Source: Gillisella vitis (lineage in GTDB: Bacteria; Pseudomonadota; Alphaproteobacteria; Rhizobiales; Rhizobiaceae). Taken from it: a stretch of DNA of 64,000 nucleotides. Positions 56,216-63,355 of this stretch are shown here, piece by piece; the stretch's first letter is position 1, and each line of letters opens with the position of its first letter. Below the pieces are notes generated by a model. That model worked only from the letters and a program-made list of their open reading frames with translations, was not told the DNA's origin and did not search any database. The position numbers were made by a program, and so were the translations under genes. The stretch is from NCBI RefSeq assembly GCF_021559775.1, contig NZ_CP056049.1, positions 1 through 64,000 on the forward strand. The letters run 5' to 3'.

Positions 56216-57119
56216 TGTTGGCTCCCGAGGTGATCTGGGCAACCGTGCGCTTCACAGTCGTGACGACGGTCTCAAGGGTTCTTTTTTCTTCGGCGTTCAG
56301 CGGCCGTAGCGGTGCGCGTACCGAGCCGGTCTTCAGGCCGATCAGTTCACAGCCATATTTGATCGACTGAACGAATTTACCGCATTCGAGAAAATCCATC
56401 AGCGGCAGCATCGCGGTCATGATCGCGCGGCCCTTGTCGAAATTCTTCTCCAGAACGCAGGCTTCATAAAGCGCGACATGCTCGCGCGGCAGGAAGTTCG
56501 AGCCAGCGCAGACCCAGCTTTTTGCTCCCCAGGCGAAGAATTCGAGCGCCTGGTCGTCCCATCCACAAGACAGGCCGATATGAGGAAACTTCCGGGCCAG
56601 AAGGTGAAGGTTGGCCATGTCGCCAGAGCTTTCCTTGATCGCCACGACATTTTTGGATTTGCCAACCCGGGAAAAATATTCATCTCCCATCACCACACCC
56701 ATACGGGCTGGATAGTTGTAGAGCATGATCGGCAGGTTGGCGGCGCGATCTACCGTCAGCGCATGAACAGCGTTCTCGCGCTCTGTTGGCAGCGCATAGG
56801 GCGGAGACGACACCAGGATGGCGTCAGCACCAATGTCTTTGGCAGCAATGGCGTAGGCCACGGAATCTTCCGTTCTGGTTGCTCCAGTGCCGATGATAAG
56901 TGGAATTCTGGTTCCGATCACGTCTTTTGCATGGGCCGCAAGATCAAGGCGCTCTTGGGCGCTCTGGGCGTAATATTCACCCGTTGAACCGCCGACAATG
57001 ATACCATGAACCTTCGCTTCGATGAGCGATTCAAGGACGGCGGCAAAGCCTTCACGATCAATCTGCCCATCTGGCCCAAGCGGTGTCACCGCCGGGGTAT
57101 AGATACCTTCGAATTTCAT
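56208..57119 (-). CDS. Dihydrodipicolinate synthase-family lyase/deaminase
   Basis: A 303-residue class I aldolase-like enzyme. The Schiff-base Lys is in VVAIKESSGDMANL, the catalytic Tyr in MLYNYPARMG, and the GSTGEYY loop is present. In hydroxyproline catabolism a DapA-family pyrroline-4-hydroxy-2-carboxylate deaminase makes 2-oxoglutarate semialdehyde, which matches the adjoining aldehyde dehydrogenase. Its start overlaps the GntR stop. Confidence 0.87.
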   Translation of the reverse strand: MKFEGIYTPAVTPLGPDGQIDREGFAAVLESLIEAKVHGIIVGGSTGEYYAQSAQERLDLAAHAKDVIGTRIPLIIGTGATRTEDSVAYAIAAKDIGADAILVSSPPYALPTERENAVHALTVDRAANLPIMLYNYPARMGVVMGDEYFSRVGKSKNVVAIKESSGDMANLHLLARKFPHIGLSCGWDDQALEFFAWGAKSWVCAGSNFLPREHVALYEACVLEKNFDKGRAIMTAMLPLMDFLECGKFVQSIKYGCELIGLKTGSVRAPLRPLNAEEKRTLETVVTTVKRTVAQITSGANNA

Positions 57120-57826
57120 GATAATTTCTCCATCGATTGCATTGGCGTATCGACCAATGCGTCCGCCTTAAGCGCTTGGGGAGCGATGAACATTTCCATG
57201 TTCTCGCGTGACAATTCCCAGTGTTCAAACACGAGATCAACGACGGCATCTTCGTCACGCGCGCTGATCGCGGCGATAATGCCGTCGTGGTGTCCGACTG
57301 ATTTTTGTAGCCGATCATGCATGTCTGCGTTGCGCGGCCTAAAGAATGTATGGCCGATACGGCCGTGATCGATCAGCAGCCTGCCAAGGCTTGGCTGAAG
57401 ATATTCATTGCCTGACATCTCGCCGATGATTGCGTGAAACCGGTTGTTCGAAAGCGTCATGGCCAGAGCATCCTGCGCAATGCTCGCCTCGCGAAACCGT
57501 TCCTGGGTGATCTGAAGGTCGGAAAGCTGTCCGGGCTTGAAGTTCTGGACCGCAAGTCGCCCAACGGCGGCGTAGATCATCGGTGCAACAAGGAAGAAGT
57601 GGCGCAGCGTCGAATGGTTCATCGGGATAACCCGCGCACCCTTGTTGGCGCGGATATCGACATAGCCTTCCCCTTCCAGACGCCGGAAAACTTCCCTGAC
57701 GGGTGTCCGCGAGAGGCCGTATTTTTCACTCAGCGATACTTCGTCCAGATCTTCGTCCGGATCGAGTTCCATCGTCAGAATTTGGCGCTTGAGATCATCA
57801 TAGAGCTCGCCTTTGCCACCCTTCAT
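57116..57826 (-). CDS. GntR/FCD-family regulator (paralogue 1)
   Basis: A 236-residue regulator with a GntR winged helix (SLSEKYGLSRTPVREVFRRL, about residues 28-47) and a C-terminal FCD ligand domain. It is the first gene of the imino-acid operon and overlaps the next start, so it is autoregulated with it. It is highly similar along its length to the divergent paralogue at 58229. Confidence 0.92.
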   Translation of the reverse strand: MKGGKGELYDDLKRQILTMELDPDEDLDEVSLSEKYGLSRTPVREVFRRLEGEGYVDIRANKGARVIPMNHSTLRHFFLVAPMIYAAVGRLAVQNFKPGQLSDLQITQERFREASIAQDALAMTLSNNRFHAIIGEMSGNEYLQPSLGRLLIDHGRIGHTFFRPRNADMHDRLQKSVGHHDGIIAAISARDEDAVVDLVFEHWELSRENMEMFIAPQALKADALVDTPMQSMEKLS

Positions 57827-58228
57827 CCCAGTTCCCCGTCATCAACTTGTCCGCCCAATGGGCGCCGTTGGTTTATGACAACAAAATTTGCATGACGTCC
57901 GGGCTATGTCAACGGTATTGTATTTTATAAGTACACAATTATTTCAAACAAAAGAATACAGACCAGAAACTGTCATGAGTGACGGGGATAATTTGCTGAG
58001 ATGCCGTCAATGCGAAAGCCATGTGAAGCTACCGTTTCAGCGCGAACGGTGGCTTTGCCTCCGCACCCTAAACATTGCCAATCAGAACCATGGAGGCTAT
58101 GCCATTGCCTGCACCGCGATCTGTCCGAGTGTTGGCGTGTCGGCATGGGCAGGTGGACGGTGATTGATCTCCCGAATGGTCGCAAAGCGATTGAATGGCA
58201 ATTGCTTTCCGTGTGACGAGGATGTGAA
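57827..58228. other. Intergenic region between divergent GntR paralogues
   Basis: About 400 bases. A GntR-like inverted element ATTGT-N13-ACAAT (57917-57939) lies about 90 bases from the first regulator's start. The part from 58000 to 58200 has no recognisable gene; it may contain decayed sequence. Confidence 0.4.
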
Positions 58229-58918
58229 ATGAAAGTCGGGAAGAGCAGTCTCTACGACGATCTTAAACGTCAGATTCTGACGATGGAACTCGATCCGGAC
58301 GAGGATCTGGACGAAGTCAGCATCAGCGAGAAATATGGACTGTCTCGCACACCTGTGCGTGACATTTTCCGCCGTCTTGCGGGTGAAGGCTATATCGACA
58401 TTCGAGAAAACAGAGGCGCTCGGGTCGCTCCCTTGAACCATTCGACGCTCAGACACTTCTTCCTCGTTGCGCCGATGATATACGCGGCCATCGGTCGGCT
58501 GGCGGTTCAAAATTTCAAACCCAAGCAACTGTCCGACTTGAGTGACACACAGGAACGATTTCGTGCCGCTAGCCACAGCGCTGACACCCTGGCGATGGTT
58601 CTGGAGAATAACAGATTCCACGCCATCATGGGCGAAATGTCCGGTAACGTTTACCTGCAACCGAGCTTAAGACGTCTTCTCGTGGACCATGCCCGTATAG
58701 GGCAAACCTTCTTCCGTCCGCGAAATGATGACATGCAGCAGCGTCTTCGGTTGGCAACCCAACATCATGATGGCTTTATTGCATCCATTAAAAGCCATGA
58801 TGAAAATTCTGTGGTTGATCTCGTTTTCCAGCATTGGGAATTGTCACGAGAGAACATGGAATTGTATGTTGTGCCTGATAACATGACGGCAGATTTACCT
58901 GTTAAATTGGCACCGTAA
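58229..58918 (+). CDS. GntR/FCD-family regulator (paralogue 2), 3' end replaced by IS6
   Basis: A 229-residue GntR/FCD regulator, near-colinear with the divergent paralogue (for example SISEKYGLSRTPVRDIFRRL and DLVFQHWELSRENMELY). Its last three codons and the TAA come from the left terminal repeat of an IS6 element beginning at 58909, so the native C-terminal tail is lost. Because only the tail differs, it may still function. It could cross-regulate the operon or the LysR/pepM genes to its right. Confidence 0.88.
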   Translation: MKVGKSSLYDDLKRQILTMELDPDEDLDEVSISEKYGLSRTPVRDIFRRLAGEGYIDIRENRGARVAPLNHSTLRHFFLVAPMIYAAIGRLAVQNFKPKQLSDLSDTQERFRAASHSADTLAMVLENNRFHAIMGEMSGNVYLQPSLRRLLVDHARIGQTFFRPRNDDMQQRLRLATQHHDGFIASIKSHDENSVVDLVFQHWELSRENMELYVVPDNMTADLPVKLAP

Positions 58919-59725
58919 AGTTAACCGACACGGATCAAAAATATTGGGCTCGGCTTTCGCTTATGCGGTTTGCAGGCATGCGATTTCGTTCCACATCTGC
59001 ATGGCCCTGGTTCTCAGTTCGCGATGATTGTCTGATGAGATCTCGTGGCGTGGAATGTGAAAAAGGTTGGCGACAGGGTCATGAATTGAAACGAAACGCT
59101 GGAGATGTCGCGCTGATTTGAAGCCCTTCGTGATCCGTTTTCGTCGCCGGGTCGGTTGATGGGAATTCTCCGCCCGATTGTTCAGTCCTTTGTGCGAGCG
59201 ATGCTCGACGCCGGGCATGATGTCGCGCTTTGCCGCGCCATAGGATCGCAGCTTGTCGGTGATCACCACGCGCGGCGAGTGCCCCTGTCCTTTCATAAGC
59301 TTTCGCATAAGACGTTTGGCGGCCTTGGTATCGTGGCAGCTCTGCACCAGCACGTCGAGAACGAAGCCATCCTGATCGACGGCCTGCCACAGCCAGTGTT
59401 TCTTGCCGCCAATGGAGATGGCAACCTCATCAAGAGGCCATATGTCGCCAAGCGGACCGGTGGATCTTCTTCGGATGTCATTGGAGAAATGTCGGCCGAA
59501 TGTCTCCACCCAGAAACGCACGGTCTGGTGCGAAACGATGATCCCTTGCGCCGCCAGCAGATCTTCGGCCATGCGCAGACTGAGCGGAAAACGAAGATAG
59601 AGCCACACGGCGTGGGCAATCACTTCAGCTGCAAACCGATGGCGACGATAAAGGCGTTCACGAGGGACTTGGGTCATACTGAAAGATCGCACAAGTCTAC
59701 CGCCGACACGTTAACTTTACGGTGC
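58909..59725 (-). mobile_element. IS6-family insertion sequence, copy 2
   Basis: Perfect 16-base inverted ends GGCACCGTAAAGTTAA (58909-58924 and complement at 59710-59725) bound 817 bases. Flanks gttaaatt and caccaact do not match. The element carries an intact transposase and lies between the GntR paralogue and the LysR gene. Confidence 0.9.
58961..59677 (-). CDS. IS6-family DDE transposase
   Basis: A 238-residue intact transposase from ATG 59677 (MTQVPRERLYRRHRF). The catalytic contexts WPLDEVAISIGG, VVITDKLRSYG and RAENSHQPTRRRKR are present. It is closely related to the copy at 9.5 kb and could supply transposase in trans to the broken copies and the MITE-like element. Confidence 0.95.
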   Translation of the reverse strand: MTQVPRERLYRRHRFAAEVIAHAVWLYLRFPLSLRMAEDLLAAQGIIVSHQTVRFWVETFGRHFSNDIRRRSTGPLGDIWPLDEVAISIGGKKHWLWQAVDQDGFVLDVLVQSCHDTKAAKRLMRKLMKGQGHSPRVVITDKLRSYGAAKRDIMPGVEHRSHKGLNNRAENSHQPTRRRKRITKGFKSARHLQRFVSIHDPVANLFHIPRHEISSDNHRELRTRAMQMWNEIACLQTA

Positions 59726-59968
59726 CCACCAACTCCCTTCATAAAACGTATTTTGAATTACAGTTTCGCTCCAACGCCTAACAACCTGGTTGAGGAATTC
59801 GTCAGTGTATTCGCCATAAAGATATGTAATGCTCCTTCCCGGATTGGAATTAGATTTCACCGATGTAAACACCGTGATCATCATGCAGGCAGCGTGATCC
59901 GGCATTCAAATTAGAGGCAGAGGCTTAATGGACGTGGCACACAACTTGATCCCGCAAGATTGGAAATC

Positions 59969-60871
59969 ATGCTTTTAAGAGACACACGCCTCAGGGCTTT
60001 CCATACTGTCGCAAGTCAAGGGAGCTTCACGGGTGCCGCAAGGCATCTGCTGCTCACTCAACAAGCCATTTCATTCCAAATAAAATCCCTTGAAGATGAA
60101 GTGGGCGGACAATTGTTTACGCGCGACGGTCGGGCGATAGAGTTGACCGATCTCGGTCAGTTACTTTTCTCCCATGCGCAGCGAATTCTCGATCTCTATG
60201 GTGAAGCGGAGGCGGAGTTGTCATCCTTCACGAAAGATCTTCGTGGACGCTTGAGGATTGCCACAACGAATAGCCTCGCGAAATATGTAATGCCGCGAGC
60301 AATAGGAGCTTTACGAACGCTCAACCAAGACGTCAAAGTCACGATGGAGGTCGGCAACAGCGACTATGCGCTTGGATGCTTGCGCAACGATCTTGCAGAT
60401 GTTGCTTTCTGCAGCGACGGTCCGGATCAACTGGAAAATTATCAAGCAGAGCTCTTTTTCCAGGATGAGATCGTATTTATCGTCCCGGGTGATCATCCCT
60501 GGGCAAAAACCAAGCAGGTCGCCTTCGCCGCTTTCTGCGCCGCCCCTATTATATTGAGAGAGGAAGGTTCGGGAACCCGCTCTCTCATAGAACGCGCAAT
60601 GACTGAGAAATCCACATCGCTAGACCAACTCGATATCGTGTCCGTCCTCGGTAGCGCAGAAGCCGTCAAGGGTGCCGTCGAAGCAGGGGCGGGCGTCGGA
60701 ATGGTCTCTCGCTTGTCGCTTAGGAGAGAACTGGCCGATGGTTCTTTGGCCGCAGTTCGGATTGAGGGTTTTCGATTGCTGCGGAACTTCTACATCGTCA
60801 GGCTTCGTCAGAAACCAATCCACCGCCGTGTGCAGCAATTCATCGAACTTGCTCGCCAGGCTGTCGCCTGA
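59969..60871 (+). CDS. LysR-family regulator next to the phosphonate locus
   Basis: A 300-residue LysR regulator from ATG 59969 (MLLRDTRLRAFHTVASQGSF, with GGAA upstream; a TTG nine bases earlier is possible). The HTH is TGAARHLLLTQQAISFQI, followed by a CysB/CbbR-like effector domain (RGRLRIATTNSLAKYVMP). It reads toward pepM, and a symmetric LysR-type site lies in the gap, so it probably controls pepM and the genes beyond. Confidence 0.92.
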   Translation: MLLRDTRLRAFHTVASQGSFTGAARHLLLTQQAISFQIKSLEDEVGGQLFTRDGRAIELTDLGQLLFSHAQRILDLYGEAEAELSSFTKDLRGRLRIATTNSLAKYVMPRAIGALRTLNQDVKVTMEVGNSDYALGCLRNDLADVAFCSDGPDQLENYQAELFFQDEIVFIVPGDHPWAKTKQVAFAAFCAAPIILREEGSGTRSLIERAMTEKSTSLDQLDIVSVLGSAEAVKGAVEAGAGVGMVSRLSLRRELADGSLAAVRIEGFRLLRNFYIVRLRQKPIHRRVQQFIELARQAVA

Positions 60872-60986
60872 TTTACCGGAAAATCCAGTGGGTGCACATC
60901 CAAATACGGCGATTTGCGTCCGTGTACGGTTCGCTTTGGATAGCACGAGAGCGGCAGTCCTACCTACAAGTATTTGAAATTAAAAA

Positions 60987-61011
60987 ATATATTGACATGT
61001 TTTGAATATAT
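60987..61011. promoter_or_regulatory. LysR-type T-N11-A inverted repeat upstream of pepM
   Basis: ATATATT-GACATGTTTTG-AATATAT has perfect 7-base arms and an 11-base spacer, the classical LysR box geometry. A TTGACA (60992-60997) within it could be a -35 box, and a further short repeat GCAG-N10-CTGC follows about 20 bases on. It lies about 110 bases upstream of pepM and after the LysR gene. Confidence 0.6.
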
Positions 61012-61122
61012 CCGCTTTGAGGGCAGTATATTTGTGCTGCATTGCAAAATTTCGATTGAAATCTGACAACTCTTGGTAGAGCCTCGTATTTGTGAAGGTT
61101 TTATGAAGGAAGGATGACAATC

Positions 61123-62040
61123 ATGCGAAATCTTGATGGCAGTAGTTCCGAGCTTACATCCAACACCACGAACATCTACTCCAACCCCCTGCGCAATCTC
61201 ATCCGCCCGGAGAAGCTGAGCTTCCTGATGGAGGCGCATGACGGACTTTCGGCTGCTATCGCCGAAAAGGCCGGTTTCAGCGGCCTCTGGGCGTCAGGGC
61301 TGTCGATATCCTCGAGCCTTGGCTTTCGTGATGCGAACGAGGCGTCATGGACACAACTCGTCGATGTCGTCGAACGAATGGCGGACTCAGTGGATATTCC
61401 CATTCTTGTCGATGCCGATAGCGGGTTCGGCAATTTCAACAATGCGCGTCTGGCGGCACTGAAACTTCGCCAGCGCGGCGCAGCAGGTATGTGCCTCGAA
61501 GACAAAGGCTTTCCCAAGATGAACTCGTTCATCGGTGACCGGCACCCGCTGGCCGAGATCTGTGAGTTCAGCGGACGTCTTCGTGCCGTCAAGGATGCTA
61601 TTCCTGAAAGTGATTTCGTCCTCGTTGCCCGGATCGAAGCGCTGATCGCCGGTCATGGTCTGGACGAAGCCTTGACCCGCGCTCACGCTTATGCCGACGC
61701 CGGGGCGGACGCTATTCTGATCCATTCGAGAAAAGCCGAACCGACGGAAATCCTCGCTTTCGCTCGTTCCTGGCAGAACCGGTTGCCGGTCGTGATCGTT
61801 CCGACCAAGTATTTCCGTACTCCGGTTTCCGAGTATCGGGCGGTCAACATCGCCACGGTGATCTGGGCCAATCATAATATGCGGGCGGCGATCTCGGCGA
61901 TGCGCAATGTCTGCGACCGGATTATTCGAGAGGAAAGCATTGCCGCTGTCGAAGGCGAAGTCGCGACGCTTGAGGATGTCTTTTCGCTGCTGAAGTACGG
62001 CGAACTGGCAAAGGCAGAGGAACGCTACCTCCCTCACTGA
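61123..62040 (+). CDS. pepM: Phosphoenolpyruvate phosphomutase (C-P bond forming)
   Basis: A 305-residue isocitrate lyase/PEP mutase-superfamily enzyme. The start at ATG 61123 (MRNLDGSSSE) is nine bases after GAAGGAAGG; an ATG at 61114 is too close to it. The diagnostic EDK-x5-NS motif is complete (E126-D127-K128, GFPKM, N134-S135), with metal-binding DADSGFGN at about 97 and the family block LWASGLSISSSLGFRDANEA. Methylisocitrate lyases carry KRCGH here instead. It should isomerise PEP to phosphonopyruvate, the entry step of phosphonate biosynthesis. Confidence 0.92.
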   Translation: MRNLDGSSSELTSNTTNIYSNPLRNLIRPEKLSFLMEAHDGLSAAIAEKAGFSGLWASGLSISSSLGFRDANEASWTQLVDVVERMADSVDIPILVDADSGFGNFNNARLAALKLRQRGAAGMCLEDKGFPKMNSFIGDRHPLAEICEFSGRLRAVKDAIPESDFVLVARIEALIAGHGLDEALTRAHAYADAGADAILIHSRKAEPTEILAFARSWQNRLPVVIVPTKYFRTPVSEYRAVNIATVIWANHNMRAAISAMRNVCDRIIREESIAAVEGEVATLEDVFSLLKYGELAKAEERYLPH

Positions 62041-62132
62041 CCAAACCCACCAAAAATCCTCCCGACGTGAGTAACCTGAATGACATGAATTTCTCGGGCA
62101 CATGGCCCGACCGAACCGAAAAGGAGCCAGTC

Positions 62133-63302
62133 ATGAATGTCTTGAGCCCTCTACCCAATGCCCAGCCGGCGTCTGCCATGAACGGCAATTCGACCGAAAT
62201 CCCGGTTTTCCGCGGCCTCGCCGGCGTCTATGTCGATTTCACGACGATATGCGAGATCGACAACGACACGGATCAACTGCGATACCGTGGTTATGATATC
62301 GCGGACCTCATCGAGCATTGTACCTTCGAGGAAGTCGTCTCGCTCCTTTTGTTCGGCGAACTGCCAACGCCCGCGCAGACAGCCAATATTGCGGAGGCGC
62401 TGCTGGTCAAACGCGAGTTGCCGGCTCCCATCTATGACCTTGTTCGGTCCTTGCCACGTTCGACCGAACCCATGGCAGCTCTCAGAACGGCGGTCTCGGC
62501 GCTTGGGTGCTATGAGACAGAAGGGCAGAGCCTTGAGGAAACACGGCTGAGCGCAATACGGCTGCTCGCCCAGATCCCGCTGGCTATCGGCGCTTTCGAG
62601 GCGCACCGACGCGAACGTCCATGGCTCGATCCTCTGACCGGCAGAAGTCATGCCGCGCACGTGCTTCAGCAGCTCACGCTGCAGGATCCGGACGAGCAGG
62701 ATGCGCAGGTCATGGATAAGGTTCTTTCCATTCATGCCGAACATGAACTGAACGCCTCATGCTTCTCGGCCCGCGTCACTGCGTCCACTCTATCCAATCT
62801 CGCGGCGTCGGTTACCGCCGCGATCGGCACGCTTTCCGGATCCTTGCATGGCGGCGCAAACGAGCGCGTCCTCATGAACGTCCAGACCATATCCGATCCG
62901 GAGCGGGTAGATGCATTCATCGATGGTGCCCTCTCTCGCAAGGAGAAAATCCATGGTTTCGGACAACGTGGCTGCGCCGGTGAAGATCCCCGGGCCGTCA
63001 TCCTGCGTGGAATGGCGGAAGACCTCGTTCAACGGAAAGGCGACGACAGCGTCTTCAAGGTTCTGACAAGGCTCCACGAAGCGATGTCGACACGACGGAA
63101 GCTGTGGCCGAACGTCGACTTTTATTCCGCAAGCGTACTCTATAGCCTCGGTGTTCCTCGAGATCTCTTCACGCCGCTGTTTGCTTCAAGCCGCACGGCT
63201 GGCTGGAGCGCTCATATCCTCGAGCAGTTGGCGGACAATCGTCTGATCCGGCCGAAAGCGAAGTATGCGGGACCCGAATTGCGCAGCGTTCCGCTGCGTT
63301 GA
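62133..63302 (+). CDS. Citrate synthase-like enzyme, candidate 2-phosphonomethylmalate synthase
   Basis: A 389-residue citrate synthase-family protein starting at MNVLSPLPNAQPAS (ATG 62133, AAAGGAG upstream; an in-frame GTG at 62067 is less likely). His239 (LHGGANE) and Asp329 (NVDFYSA) of the catalytic triad are present. The second His of GFGHRVY is Gln278 (GFGQRGC). It follows pepM by 92 bases. In Pseudomonas fosfomycin biosynthesis a citrate synthase homologue condenses phosphonopyruvate with acetyl-CoA, so the same role is proposed. Methylcitrate or citrate synthase is the alternative. Confidence 0.8.
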   Translation: MNVLSPLPNAQPASAMNGNSTEIPVFRGLAGVYVDFTTICEIDNDTDQLRYRGYDIADLIEHCTFEEVVSLLLFGELPTPAQTANIAEALLVKRELPAPIYDLVRSLPRSTEPMAALRTAVSALGCYETEGQSLEETRLSAIRLLAQIPLAIGAFEAHRRERPWLDPLTGRSHAAHVLQQLTLQDPDEQDAQVMDKVLSIHAEHELNASCFSARVTASTLSNLAASVTAAIGTLSGSLHGGANERVLMNVQTISDPERVDAFIDGALSRKEKIHGFGQRGCAGEDPRAVILRGMAEDLVQRKGDDSVFKVLTRLHEAMSTRRKLWPNVDFYSASVLYSLGVPRDLFTPLFASSRTAGWSAHILEQLADNRLIRPKAKYAGPELRSVPLR

Positions 63303-63308
63303 ACTTCA

Positions 63309-63338
63309 GAGAGGTCGCAATGAACGTTGCGACCTCTC
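63309..63338 (+). terminator. Stem-loop between citrate synthase-like gene and permease gene
   Basis: A perfect 12-bp stem (GAGAGGTCGCAA / TTGCGACCTCTC) with a 6-base loop begins six bases after the stop. Only three T's follow, so it may be a partial terminator or an mRNA processing or stability element inside an operon. Confidence 0.5.
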
Positions 63339-63355
63339 GTTTAAGGGTTTGAATA

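Noticed and set aside
61123..63302. Propionate 2-methylcitrate cycle (prpB-prpC) reading of the mutase and citrate synthase-like pair
   Set aside because: The lyase lacks the KRCGH motif of methylisocitrate and isocitrate lyases and has the EDK-x5-NS motif of PEP mutases, and no prpD or acnD-like gene is seen. It remains the main alternative for the synthase alone.
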